Virus record (IMG/VR): IMGVR_UViG_3300021376_000090
Location: 1 to 50,138 of that record
Length of the DNA: 50,138 nt
Direction: 5' to 3' (one strand)
Origin: a virus
Part shown: positions 34,440-42,461 of the stretch, in pieces
How positions within the stretch are numbered: the stretch's first letter is position 1
How the letters are laid out: each line of letters starts with the position of its first letter
Notes under the pieces: model-generated
What the model saw: only the letters and a program-made list of their open reading frames with translations
What the model was told of the DNA's origin: nothing
Database searches by the model: none
Position numbers and translations under genes: made by a program

Positions 34440-34819
34440 TGAAAAACCACTACAATAAATTCAAGACAACCACTGATGGGCAACATCTTATGGTTTTGGA
34501 AAAGCAATGGTTATTTGATAATGCAATTAAAAATGATGGATTTACGCCAAGACCAGTGCCAGATAAATACTTTGAATATGTATTTCTTGGAACTATTAAA
34601 GAATATTTGAATACTGATTACAACATTACTCAGTATAAATGGAATAGCAATAATCGAGACAATGTTAAATTTATTCGTAAATGGAAATTTGCAATTCAAA
34701 TGATTTATCCATACATTGGTTCAGATGATAGAAAACTTGGAAAACACGTAATCTCATTATATTTAGTTGGTAATGATGATGAAGTTTTTCAATATCGTAG
34801 AATCTGGGAAGAACTATAA
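34439..34819 (+). CDS. Unrecognised 126-residue protein
   Basis: Start in TAATG overlap with AAGGAG upstream. Aromatic- and Lys-rich (KQWLFDNAIKNDGFTPRPVP, FIRKWKFAIQMIYPYIGSDD). Its stop codon lies inside the 5' arm of the long inverted repeat that begins at 34815, so this gene ends directly in the structured element. Confidence 0.6.
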   Translation: MKNHYNKFKTTTDGQHLMVLEKQWLFDNAIKNDGFTPRPVPDKYFEYVFLGTIKEYLNTDYNITQYKWNSNNRDNVKFIRKWKFAIQMIYPYIGSDDRKLGKHVISLYLVGNDDEVFQYRRIWEEL

Positions 34820-35002
34820 ATAGAATAGAAATAGGCTAGCCCTCTCCTTTCACGGGTGAAGGGAAATATGTATGATTGTAATGATCATATTAAAGTATTT
34901 GTTATCATAATGATAACTATATCTGTAAGGCTTAGTTGGGTTTGTACTTACAGATGAAGACACGGGTATAAATGTTTCCCGCCTATTTCTATTGTATTTA
35001 TA
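34815..35002 (+). ncRNA. Structured element closed by a 22-base inverted repeat; candidate non-coding RNA
   Basis: Bases 34815-34836 and 34981-35002 are inverted repeats matching at 21 of 22 positions. Between them lie further helices: CCTTTCA-CGGG-TGAAGGG (34847-34864), a stem using TATGAT/ATCATA (34871-34889), GTTATCA-TAA-TGATAAC (34901-34917), and ATCTGTAAG/CTTACAGAT (34921-34929 with 34947-34955) with a 17-base loop. GGGAAA (34861-34866) can also pair with TTTCCC (34975-34980). CACGGGT occurs twice (34851 and 34961). No gene lies inside. It could be a free RNA, a 5' leader of the gene at 35033, or a small inverted-repeat element. The name is unknown. Confidence 0.65.
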
Positions 35003-35032
35003 ATATCAATAAACAACGACAGGAGAAAAGCA

Positions 35033-35440
35033 ATGCCAACAGATTATTTAGAATATGACACAGTTCCTTCTAATGAACCTTGTGTACAAATTGGTCATGA
35101 AAATTATTGGAATCTAGCAACTTTAGAAGCCGATGTATTGATTGATCAATTGAAGCGAACATTTCCACAAGCATACCCACTTGGTTTAGACTTCAAAAAA
35201 ACATATAATGACCACGATTTTGGTAAGTATATAGGTATCAAGATAGTTTATAATTCAGACATTCTAGACCACGAACTTGTGTATGATATTGATAAAAATT
35301 TCCCGGAACAATGGGATGAAGTATCATTGAATAAATTAATGAAGGTGGAAGATTACTTCTTTATGATAAAAAAGCGTCTTGAAATTCAAAATGATAGAAC
35401 AGATGAAATAGCATTTAACCAACTAGCGAGGGGGTATTAA
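35033..35440 (+). CDS. Unrecognised protein after the structured element
   Basis: 135 residues with CAGGAGAA ribosome site and the recurrent ATCAATAAACAAC leader motif. Acidic, with YLEYDTVPSNEPCVQIGHEN at the start and a helical end. It begins 31 bases after the inverted repeat, so the element may control it. No motif recognised. Confidence 0.62.
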   Translation: MPTDYLEYDTVPSNEPCVQIGHENYWNLATLEADVLIDQLKRTFPQAYPLGLDFKKTYNDHDFGKYIGIKIVYNSDILDHELVYDIDKNFPEQWDEVSLNKLMKVEDYFFMIKKRLEIQNDRTDEIAFNQLARGY

Positions 35441-35442
35441 TA

Positions 35443-35931
35443 ATGGAATCTACATTAGAAAAGCTCAAGGAAAGAATTATTCATTTTGATCATACATTTG
35501 AATACTCAGATGACCATAGTGTATGGCGAGCAAATTTTCCAATACAAGAAGGTATTCTAAAAGATACTGTAAATTTATCTCTTGTTGATAAAGAAAGACT
35601 TCTTGCCGCCTGTAAAGCTGAATATAATTCCTGGTATCCAGGCAATGATTTTGATAATGGAAAAGATCAAGTTGTTCAAAATAAAATACGTGTATTGTGT
35701 GGATTTTCATTTAAAACCAGCAATAAATTAGAAGATCTTTCTGAAGAATATATGGAAAGATTTATCGAAAAAACATTTGACAGAATGACGGAAAATGGAC
35801 ATTTACATTTGTTTGATGGTCCAATGGAAGATCATCCAAAATTTGAATGGGTTTGTGAAGTAGCCGAAGAAAATTTTGAAGATAAATACGGTGAAATTGG
35901 ATTTACAGAAGATGGAAGGCAAAATGTTTGA
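35443..35931 (+). CDS. Unrecognised acidic protein
   Basis: 162 residues, start three bases after the previous stop. Acidic and aromatic; EELSEEYMERFIEKTFDRMT-like helix near residue 95-115, then GHLHLFDGPMEDH. No Cys pairs or catalytic motif. It overlaps the small membrane-protein gene that follows by 8 bases. Confidence 0.6.
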   Translation: MESTLEKLKERIIHFDHTFEYSDDHSVWRANFPIQEGILKDTVNLSLVDKERLLAACKAEYNSWYPGNDFDNGKDQVVQNKIRVLCGFSFKTSNKLEDLSEEYMERFIEKTFDRMTENGHLHLFDGPMEDHPKFEWVCEVAEENFEDKYGEIGFTEDGRQNV

Positions 35932-36028
35932 AGCATCTTTAATGTTATTTATTCTATCAATAGCCGGCATTATGGTAGCAGTAGCAATTAAAAACTTAAC
36001 AATGGAGGATAAAGAAAATGGCAATTAG
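35924..36028 (+). CDS. Single-pass small membrane protein
   Basis: 34 residues, GGAAGG just before ATG 35924, overlapping genes on both sides (8 and 11 bases). Residues 2-22 (FEASLMLFILSIAGIMVAVA) form one membrane helix, followed by a short charged tail. Such mini-proteins may be holin partners or inner-membrane effectors. The start context and tight overlaps favour a real gene. Confidence 0.5.
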   Translation: MFEASLMLFILSIAGIMVAVAIKNLTMEDKENGN

Positions 36029-36212
36029 TGAATCAGCTGCATTACGACACATAATGAAAATAGTAGCAACACCTGGTGAAGAAATGAATGATGGTGAAGT
36101 CCTAGACCAAATCATTTTTATTCTTGAAGAACTAGGTATGCCTGTTCAAGAAGAAATTAGTGCCGCAAGAAAAGAATACGAGAAAAATAATACACCACAA
36201 GGAGATGAATAA
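36018..36212 (+). CDS. Unrecognised 64-residue acidic helical protein
   Basis: ATG 36018 inside the previous small gene, with GGAGGA about ten bases upstream. Helical and acidic (DGEVLDQIIFILEELGMPVQ). TAATG overlap with the next gene. No motif recognised. Confidence 0.55.
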   Translation: MAISESAALRHIMKIVATPGEEMNDGEVLDQIIFILEELGMPVQEEISAARKEYEKNNTPQGDE

Positions 36213-36688
36213 TGCCATTATCATGGAATATTGGTGAAATTGCAATGTATAAAGACAATATTGATTCTGCCTATATTGAAAGATTGGAAGGCGGAGTCAA
36301 AGTCTTTGATTTAGTACCGGTAACTAAAACATTTATATTCTGGGGTGGTGCTGTTGCCATTGGTGAAATTAAAGAAAGCAACGCTGCTGAATACTATGGT
36401 CGTTCTAAAGCAATTGAAGAAATTACTGGTCGATCATTTATGGAAGAGTGGAAGAAAGATGAAAATGACGAATGGAAGCCATTTGATTTGTTTATGACAA
36501 TGAATGATGTAAAAAGTCATATTGGTCTTAGCACAAATCACAGTACTAGAACACTTTCTGAATGGGTTAATAACTTTATTCGAAATAACAAATCTGTTTC
36601 CCCAGATGCTAAATTCGTAAAAGCAATTGTTAATTACCATATATATCAATACGATAAATGGAGTGGAAGATATGAAATCACTGAGTAA
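36212..36688 (+). CDS. Unrecognised 158-residue protein
   Basis: GGAGAT before the ATG. The N-terminal part is beta-rich (VKVFDLVPVTKTFIFWGGAV); the middle has Trp-rich charged turns (EEWKKDENDEWKPFDLF). The last ~60 residues are helical with LSEWVNNFIRNNK. No domain recognised; overlaps the next gene by 17 bases. Confidence 0.58.
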   Translation: MPLSWNIGEIAMYKDNIDSAYIERLEGGVKVFDLVPVTKTFIFWGGAVAIGEIKESNAAEYYGRSKAIEEITGRSFMEEWKKDENDEWKPFDLFMTMNDVKSHIGLSTNHSTRTLSEWVNNFIRNNKSVSPDAKFVKAIVNYHIYQYDKWSGRYEITE

Positions 36689-37025
36689 ATTAAAAACAAA
36701 TCATCAGGTTATTGAATATGTTCGTGATCACTTAATTAGTCAAGGAAAAAAAAGTCTATCAACCTATAATGGTAACTGTAAGTATCGTGGTGGTAAAGAT
36801 TACGATTTAAAGTGTGCTATTGGTTGGCTTATAGATGATGAATGGTATCAAACATCTTTTGAAGATAAAACAATAACTGACCGTAGAGTGTATAGTGCTG
36901 TTGAAAAATCAGTTCCAAATTGGAAAATTGATATGGAGTTATTGCAAGAATTTCAAAATATTCACGATCATTTTCAACCAAATGAATGGGAATGGAAATT
37001 TAGTAGATTGATGGCAAGGTACTAA
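36672..37025 (+). CDS. Phage hypothetical protein with C-A-I-G-W motif
   Basis: 117 residues from ATG 36672 (GGAAGA upstream); an in-frame start at 36627 is disfavoured. Contains KYRGGKDYDLKCAIGWLIDD, a short Cys-x-x-Gly-Trp block like those in the genes at 47547, 48828 and 49896. I know this block from many phage hypothetical proteins but no function is established. The C-terminal third is helical (LLQEFQNIHDHF). Confidence 0.6.
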   Translation: MKSLSKLKTNHQVIEYVRDHLISQGKKSLSTYNGNCKYRGGKDYDLKCAIGWLIDDEWYQTSFEDKTITDRRVYSAVEKSVPNWKIDMELLQEFQNIHDHFQPNEWEWKFSRLMARY

Positions 37026-37026
37026 T

Positions 37027-37383
37027 ATGACAGAAGTAAATGCATACCCAATGAAATTTAGATGGTTTGATATTGATAAAGCAGATAAGACAGGTATGAC
37101 TGTTTTACACGATTGGGTTAAAACATACGATTTTCAAAAAGAAGATAACCCGATTGGGTCATTTACAAATAAAATTGTAACTGTTTATATTTGGTCATCT
37201 AGTGGATATGATCAAAAACAAAATCGTACATACGGTGGAATGTTTGCCTATGCCGAAGTATGGCGCGAAGAAATAAATGAAGTAAGATGTGAGCAATTTT
37301 TTGGTGAAACATCAGAAGATGATGCTTTTAGATGGGCAAACGATAAAATTAATCAAATGTTATACAACAACAACAACAAATAG
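37027..37383 (+). CDS. Unrecognised 118-residue protein
   Basis: Begins two bases after the previous stop. A beta-rich centre (GSFTNKIVTVYIWSSSGYDQ) followed by GGMFAYAEVWREE and an acidic helix. Ends with poly-Asn coded by an AAC repeat. Possible small alpha/beta domain; no motif. Confidence 0.55.
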   Translation: MTEVNAYPMKFRWFDIDKADKTGMTVLHDWVKTYDFQKEDNPIGSFTNKIVTVYIWSSSGYDQKQNRTYGGMFAYAEVWREEINEVRCEQFFGETSEDDAFRWANDKINQMLYNNNNK

Positions 37384-37392
37384 GAGAAAATA

Positions 37393-37860
37393 ATGACTAA
37401 AGTATATCCAGAAGAGCTATTTGAACAAATTGTAAGAAATGTTCATGCAGATGTAGAAGAATACAGAGAAGCAAAAACTGCAACACTAATTGGCATTAAA
37501 ATGTCAGATGAAGGTGTTCAATACGAAACCATTAATTCAAATAATGATATTTACAAATTGCTAAGTAGCAATAAATCAATTAAAACAATCAAGTTAAATG
37601 AATATAATTTACTTGCCGTATTGACTGCTGGTTGGGCTGCGCCTAATAATGAAGATGATGAATATAACAATATACCACCATCTGAACATCCTGATAGAAA
37701 AAGAGTTAGAATGACATTGGTTGGTAATACGGCTATTCAATATGGTTCTGTGCTATCAATTGATGGTCAAGATGAAGATATGTTTGATTATATGACTGCC
37801 AGAGGTACATTGCAAGAAGCATTTACAGAGTTTATGGAAAACTGGAGATCAAATGACTAA
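37393..37860 (+). CDS. Unrecognised 155-residue acidic protein
   Basis: TAGGAGAA ribosome site. Acidic N-terminal helix (LFEQIVRNVHADVEEYREAK), a beta middle, then NNIPPSEHPDRKRVRMTLVG, a proline/charged turn leading to a strand. The segment LLAVLTAGWAAPNNEDDE looks like a conserved phage hypothetical core. No catalytic residues identified; overlaps the next start by 8 bases. Confidence 0.58.
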   Translation: MTKVYPEELFEQIVRNVHADVEEYREAKTATLIGIKMSDEGVQYETINSNNDIYKLLSSNKSIKTIKLNEYNLLAVLTAGWAAPNNEDDEYNNIPPSEHPDRKRVRMTLVGNTAIQYGSVLSIDGQDEDMFDYMTARGTLQEAFTEFMENWRSND

Positions 37861-38275
37861 ATTTATTTATTCGGAAAATCTTTTAAAGTGTGCTGGTGAT
37901 GCAATTGAAAAGCCAGAAGACTTTGGGTATTGGGGTCCAGAAGATACATTTGTAACTTGGGGATTTTGTGGATTTGATAAAACCAGAGATTCAGATGCTC
38001 TTGAGTTGTCAAATTTTAAAGTAATTTCCTCAGACCTAATGGAGAGATTTCCAGATGATTTCCGAATAGAAACATACAGGCATTGGGCTGTCGGTAGTAT
38101 TGATAGACTATTATGCCGTGTGCTAAAAGATAAAGAATCTGGTGTAGTAATTAATAATATTACTGAAGCTTTTAAATCAGCAATGTTCTGGCAAGATAAA
38201 TTGCAAAATTATCCTGTGGCTGATGAAGAAGATTTTATGGAAATGGAAGCACAATTTGGAGAAGATTATGAGTAG
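37853..38275 (+). CDS. Unrecognised 140-residue protein
   Basis: GGAGATC precedes ATG 37853. Glu/Asp-rich, with the aromatic cluster GYWGPEDTFVTWGFCGFDKT and RHWAVGSIDRLLCRVLKD. The end is acidic. Its final codons overlap the next gene. No family recognised. Confidence 0.58.
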   Translation: MTKFIYSENLLKCAGDAIEKPEDFGYWGPEDTFVTWGFCGFDKTRDSDALELSNFKVISSDLMERFPDDFRIETYRHWAVGSIDRLLCRVLKDKESGVVINNITEAFKSAMFWQDKLQNYPVADEEDFMEMEAQFGEDYE

Positions 38276-38639
38276 TAGAAAAAAGATAAGTAAAGTATTT
38301 GATGACATTGTTCTCAATAAAGCAAAATTTGATTACAATACATCTAGTAACATTGGTAAATTAGTAGTTGAATATCAAAGTGGTCTTGAGTATCATTACA
38401 AAAATGTAGATATTCTATCAGTAAAGATGCTATTTGAACACGATGAAAAGTATGCCTTTACTGCCCACAATAAATGGATTGAGTCTAAATTTAGAGACAA
38501 AAAAATTGTCAAGACTCCTAAGTGGGAAAAAACTATTGATATTGCAAGGCAAAAGCAATACAAAGCTAAGAATAATGAAGCAAGAAGAGCTAGAAAACAA
38601 AAAGCAAGAGAGGAGAAACAAAGTTATGGGGTTAGATAA
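38268..38639 (+). CDS. Basic-tailed protein, possibly nucleic-acid binding
   Basis: 123 residues from ATG 38268 (GAGAAG upstream); an in-frame ATG at 38223 deep in the previous gene is less likely. The first 80 residues are a mixed domain; the last 40 are dominated by Lys/Arg (NEARRARKQKAREEKQS), predicting a basic helix. Nucleic-acid binding is inferred from charge alone. Confidence 0.57.
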   Translation: MSSRKKISKVFDDIVLNKAKFDYNTSSNIGKLVVEYQSGLEYHYKNVDILSVKMLFEHDEKYAFTAHNKWIESKFRDKKIVKTPKWEKTIDIARQKQYKAKNNEARRARKQKAREEKQSYGVR

Positions 38640-39132
38640 TATACCACACAAATATCCGTGCGTAAAAGCCGGAACTGTTATATATACTGAAGATGGGAAA
38701 ATAGACTGTGATACAACAATTGCTAAAAACAATTGTCCTTGGCATATTGAGTTTAATTTAGATCCAATAGTATCTAAATCAAAACCATCATACGGAATGC
38801 TTGGAACTGGTTGTTGGTATAGAGGAAAGTATGGCAATGCTTTGCTTAGATTATTAGAACACGGAGACTTTGATGGATATTATGATGATACAAAATATTC
38901 ATTTTATGGTGAAGGATTTGAAGATGGTCAAGAAGGTATGTCAGCAGAATATTGTTCAGAAATGTCAAAATGGATGAAAGATAATGCAGAAAAATTTGCT
39001 GAGCAGGCATACGCTTATGCATCAAAAGAAGAAGATTGTAATCCACAAGAATTAATTGCCGATTGGATATACGCTGCTTGGTGGTTAAATTTTGTATCAA
39101 AAAACGCCGATGGTTCATCAATTTGGTATTAA
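38626..39132 (+). CDS. Unrecognised 168-residue protein
   Basis: Strong AGGAGAAA site before ATG 38626; an upstream in-frame ATG at 38434 would read through the previous gene in another frame and is rejected. Acidic, aromatic and Gly-rich in the middle (DGYYDDTKYSFYGEGFEDGQ). Cys at KIDCD, NNCPW, TGCWY, EYCSEM and DCNP are dispersed and do not make a clear metal site. C-terminal helix with ADWIYAAWWLNFV. Confidence 0.6.
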   Translation: MGLDNIPHKYPCVKAGTVIYTEDGKIDCDTTIAKNNCPWHIEFNLDPIVSKSKPSYGMLGTGCWYRGKYGNALLRLLEHGDFDGYYDDTKYSFYGEGFEDGQEGMSAEYCSEMSKWMKDNAEKFAEQAYAYASKEEDCNPQELIADWIYAAWWLNFVSKNADGSSIWY

Positions 39133-39139
39133 GGAAAAT

Positions 39140-39508
39140 ATGTACAACAAAAAAGACATGGAAAATGCAAACGTAGAAAACAGAATTCCTGATGGAATGT
39201 CTGACGAGACAGATTTCGTCAATACATTACAACAGGTAACTAATCTGTTTAAATCTACAAACTATGATACATCACAAGGCAGGACAGTTTATGGTCTTGA
39301 ACTAATCAATTTGTGTTGTGGAGAAGATGGAGAAGTAGATGTTAACAAAGCGGTGAATGTTATTATTGCAATGTCATCGCACATCTCACATCTAATTTCT
39401 TCACTAAAAACAATTGGTTTGCCAATTGAAAAGTATTATGAATCTTATGAGAAAACATTACTTAATCCACTAGTAGAAAAGCCAGTTATTCCTTACTATG
39501 AATCGTAA
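39140..39508 (+). CDS. Unrecognised 122-residue protein before the second WhiB
   Basis: ATG 39140 has AAGGAAAA upstream; an in-frame TTG at 39092 is disfavoured. The middle (LFKSTNYDTSQGRTVYGLEL) precedes a long helical segment (AVNVIIAMSSHISHLISSLK). The last 11 bases overlap the WhiB gene. No motif recognised. Confidence 0.57.
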   Translation: MYNKKDMENANVENRIPDGMSDETDFVNTLQQVTNLFKSTNYDTSQGRTVYGLELINLCCGEDGEVDVNKAVNVIIAMSSHISHLISSLKTIGLPIEKYYESYEKTLLNPLVEKPVIPYYES

Positions 39509-39848
39509 ACTATTTAGTCCAGTCAAAGAAATATGGCGCGATAAGGCAGCCTGTAAAGGCGTACCTATTGATGTGTTCTACTTTGAATCAGATGAAGAGA
39601 ATAGAAATCTAAAGAAAGAAACAGACAAAGCAAAAGCTTATTGTAAAGAATGCCCTGTTATTGAACAATGCTTAACCTATGCTCTAAATGAAGATATTAA
39701 ATTTGGCGTATGGGGTGGTTTTACTTCAAGAGAACGCGGTACTTTACGCAATTTATTTGGACAAGAAGATTACAAATCTGTTGCTTCTAAAGTAGTAAAT
39801 AAAACTATGCATATGATTAAATATAAGCTTCAGAAAAATGAGCTCTAA
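39498..39848 (+). CDS. WhiB-family Fe-S transcription factor (canonical)
   Basis: 116 residues. Four Cys ligands C19, C49, C52 and C58, with AYCKECPVIEQCLTYAL, and the turn GVWGGFTSRER (intact Trp), match cellular WhiB. The N-terminal WRDKAACKG is also typical. The C-terminal tail (LFGQEDYKSVASKVVNKTMH) is Lys-rich and may touch DNA. It could redirect host sigma-A promoters during infection. This is a second, more canonical paralogue of the gene at 13922. Confidence 0.92.
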   Translation: MNRKLFSPVKEIWRDKAACKGVPIDVFYFESDEENRNLKKETDKAKAYCKECPVIEQCLTYALNEDIKFGVWGGFTSRERGTLRNLFGQEDYKSVASKVVNKTMHMIKYKLQKNEL

Positions 39849-40057
39849 TGGCATATAGTGTTAAATCTAAAGGTGTTTCTTATACAGCCAAGTATTGGTT
39901 TGCTATTGGATACAATGATTGTATGAATAATGTAAACAATCCACCCAATCTTGATTTACAAGAATATTTTTTAGAAACTTTAAAAGTAAATGTTATAGAA
40001 GAATACAACCACGGCAGAAAAATTGCCGAAAGAGATAAGATTAACCTAGGAGGCTAA
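39848..40057 (+). CDS. Unrecognised 69-residue protein
   Basis: TAATG overlap with the WhiB gene. Starts VKSKGVSYTAKYWFAIGYND, then helical and basic near the end. Co-translation with WhiB suggests a shared time of expression. No motif. Confidence 0.55.
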   Translation: MAYSVKSKGVSYTAKYWFAIGYNDCMNNVNNPPNLDLQEYFLETLKVNVIEEYNHGRKIAERDKINLGG

Positions 40058-40059
40058 TC

Positions 40060-41025
40060 ATGAAAAATAAGCAATTATCCAAATCAAAAAACAAGGAGAC
40101 AGTAGTGAAAAACAAAACTACATCCAAGCAATTAACCACAAAACAAGCAAAGAAAGATTTGAAAGTAGCAATTGCTACTAAACACGAATCTCTTGGTGCA
40201 AACTTTGATGTTGGACACATCTCAAAGATGTCGTCTTTGATCAAAGTTTCTGATATGTTTGTTGATTACACCTATCAACGAGAGCCGTTGAAGGCAAAAA
40301 TCAACCGTATCACAAAGAATTTCAACCCAGATTTGCTTGGTGTAATCACTTGCTCAATGCGTGAAGATAATACATTGGCAATCATTGACGGTAGCCATAG
40401 GTATCACTCGCTCATTGCTATGGGAATGAAAAACGCAAATGTAAACGCGCTTGTTTACTTTGGTCTATCAATTGAAGATGAAGCACACATCTTTGCTCTG
40501 ACTAATAAAGAACACACAAAGCCAACGCCTGCTCAAATCTTTAAAGCTGGTATTGTTGCTGGTGATAAGTCAGCAATTGCAATCAATGAAGTTGTTGAGA
40601 AAGCCGGAGCGAAAATTCATTTCTCTCCCGGTCCAGATAATATTCGTTGTGTTGCAACATTGCGTAAAGCGTATGACAATGCCGGTGCAGCCGTATTGCT
40701 AAAGACACTACAGACGCTAAAAGCTGCCTATCCAAACAACAATGAAATGTTTCGTGATCAAATGATTTCTGCTGTTGCCTGTATATTTAACAGATACGGT
40801 AAGAAAGTTGATCAACAACGATTGTCAGAAGTATTGGCAAAGATTGGTAACCCTTCATTAGTGATTGCTCAAGCACAAGCAATGATTAGTAGTGGTCAAG
40901 TAGTTACTTTCACTTCATTGCCATATCTTATTGTCAGTAGATACAATGTGAAATTGAAGACTAATCGCCTTACCGATTTCCCAATGAATTTACTTGCTCA
41001 ACAAGTATGGACTCAAAAAGGTTAA
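40060..41025 (+). CDS. ParB/sulfiredoxin-fold (DUF6551-like) protein
   Basis: 321 residues; GGAGG before ATG 40060. After a Lys/Thr-rich 45-residue tail, residues ~65-150 read VDYTYQREPLKAKINRITKN, then LAIIDGSHRYHSLIAMGM and VNALVYFGLSIEDEAHIF. The DGSHR-type block is the ParB nuclease/CTPase box of ParB-like proteins, where it is usually (D/N)G-x-x-R. The helical C-terminus may bind DNA. Phage relatives are unassigned; roles in DNA binding or base modification are known for cousins. Confidence 0.72.
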   Translation: MKNKQLSKSKNKETVVKNKTTSKQLTTKQAKKDLKVAIATKHESLGANFDVGHISKMSSLIKVSDMFVDYTYQREPLKAKINRITKNFNPDLLGVITCSMREDNTLAIIDGSHRYHSLIAMGMKNANVNALVYFGLSIEDEAHIFALTNKEHTKPTPAQIFKAGIVAGDKSAIAINEVVEKAGAKIHFSPGPDNIRCVATLRKAYDNAGAAVLLKTLQTLKAAYPNNNEMFRDQMISAVACIFNRYGKKVDQQRLSEVLAKIGNPSLVIAQAQAMISSGQVVTFTSLPYLIVSRYNVKLKTNRLTDFPMNLLAQQVWTQKG

Positions 41026-41045
41026 TGCAAATTAAGGAGAGTTTT

Positions 41046-41519
41046 ATGGAAAACAAAACTTGTCAAGAACTAATTCAAGAAAAATTTGAATCCCGCGACC
41101 AAATGATTAAAGAAATGACAGCAATGGTTAACGGTGAATTTGATGAACAACTTCGAGAATCAGTTGAAGAGTTTATCGAAAAAGTAACTACTTCATCTGG
41201 CGAAGAGCCAACTGAAAACGAAGTAAGTAGGTTTATTGAAGAGCAATATAAAAATCACGAGTATACAGAAACTAGTCTTGACGAGTTACCAATTGGCATA
41301 ACTTGCTACAGAGTAATTAAAGTTCAATTTAGTTGGGGTGGTCCGGCTGATTTTATTGAGATATTCTTGTCAGGATATCCTGACGAAGAAGATATTGATA
41401 AAGTTGTGTATCATTACCAAGATTGGTTTGATGGTGCATCAATGATAGTCCCAGAAAACTCAGATATGTATGAATATGCTAGTTGGTTTTATGATATGTA
41501 CGGTCATTCTTATAGGTGA
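41046..41519 (+). CDS. Unrecognised 157-residue acidic protein
   Basis: AAGGAGA five bases before ATG 41046, preferred over an in-frame start at 41007. Acidic helical N-terminus (GEFDEQLRESVEEFIEKVTT), then a beta/aromatic C-terminal domain (VIKVQFSWGGPADFIEIFLS). Resembles small phage proteins seen near ParB-like genes only in a general way. Confidence 0.58.
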   Translation: MENKTCQELIQEKFESRDQMIKEMTAMVNGEFDEQLRESVEEFIEKVTTSSGEEPTENEVSRFIEEQYKNHEYTETSLDELPIGITCYRVIKVQFSWGGPADFIEIFLSGYPDEEDIDKVVYHYQDWFDGASMIVPENSDMYEYASWFYDMYGHSYR

Positions 41520-41597
41520 TGTATCTTGAGACATATACTCAAGTTACTAAGCAAATACAAAAGAAACGGCGTAGTGCGATTAGCGCAGGAGAAAGAA

Positions 41598-42452
41598 ATG
41601 ACAAATAGAGATACATACGATATTCAACAAGCAGAGCATCTTGAAAGAACAGAGGCTGCTGGAAATGTAATTACAACTACAACAAAACACCAAATGGAGA
41701 ATAAAATGGAAAATCAAATGGAAGTATTAAGCAATTTAACCGTTACTGTTCCAATGAAAACAGTTATGGATGCTTTGTCAAAAGATGATGCATTTATTGA
41801 TGTTATTTATGGACAAATGAAAGAGTCTATTTCAGATGATGTTGAATCACTAGTTAGTGACAATGTTGATAGTGTAATTGAAGAGAAAATGTCTGGATAT
41901 ATTACAGAAGATAATGTATGGGATACAATTCAGCACGATGTTAATAATGCAATTACCGATGCACAAGAGTCTGAAGTAACACAAGAATGGATTGAAGGTC
42001 AACTTGATTCATATCAAGATCAAAATCCAGCAAATCTTTGTTCACTTGGTAAATCAGTTTGGAATGCTATTTGCCATACTGTTGGTTCAGATATTTCACT
42101 TCATTTGAACAAGATTCAACAAGGCAATGTTGATATTCAAAAGCTTGTCGGTTTAGATACAATGGTTATTGATCTTGTTAAATTAATAACTGCTGTATCA
42201 GAGAATGTTACCAAGAAAGTTATTGAAGAAGAAAAGCAAAAGTATCTTGCCAACAAAGAAGAATATCTCGAGCCAAAAACAGATGTAGTTGACGCACATT
42301 TAGTTGATAAACAAGAAATTTTTGGTCTTAGTCCAGAATTGAGTGTTGAGGATATGCGACATTTTATTAACAAACTTGAGCTTTCTGATAATGTAAAAGC
42401 TTATGTTCGTGATGCATTTATTAAGACAGTAAACGAAAAAAGACTCAAGTAA
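41598..42452 (+). CDS. Long helical protein beside the GHKL-like gene
   Basis: 284 residues from ATG 41598 (AGGAGAAA upstream); an in-frame TTG at 41526 and ATGs at 41706 and 41718 are alternatives. Highly acidic and helical, with repeats of SDDVESLVSDNVDSVIEEKM type and a Glu/Lys-rich C-terminal half. It may be a scaffold or partner for the large gene directly after it. No motif recognised. Confidence 0.6.
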   Translation: MTNRDTYDIQQAEHLERTEAAGNVITTTTKHQMENKMENQMEVLSNLTVTVPMKTVMDALSKDDAFIDVIYGQMKESISDDVESLVSDNVDSVIEEKMSGYITEDNVWDTIQHDVNNAITDAQESEVTQEWIEGQLDSYQDQNPANLCSLGKSVWNAICHTVGSDISLHLNKIQQGNVDIQKLVGLDTMVIDLVKLITAVSENVTKKVIEEEKQKYLANKEEYLEPKTDVVDAHLVDKQEIFGLSPELSVEDMRHFINKLELSDNVKAYVRDAFIKTVNEKRLK

Positions 42453-42461
42453 AGGGGATAT

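Noticed and set aside
34815-35002. Hammerhead ribozyme, group I intron or CRISPR-type RNA in the structured element
   Set aside because: No CUGAUGA/GAAA core, no intron core elements and no regularly spaced repeats; called only as an unnamed structured element.
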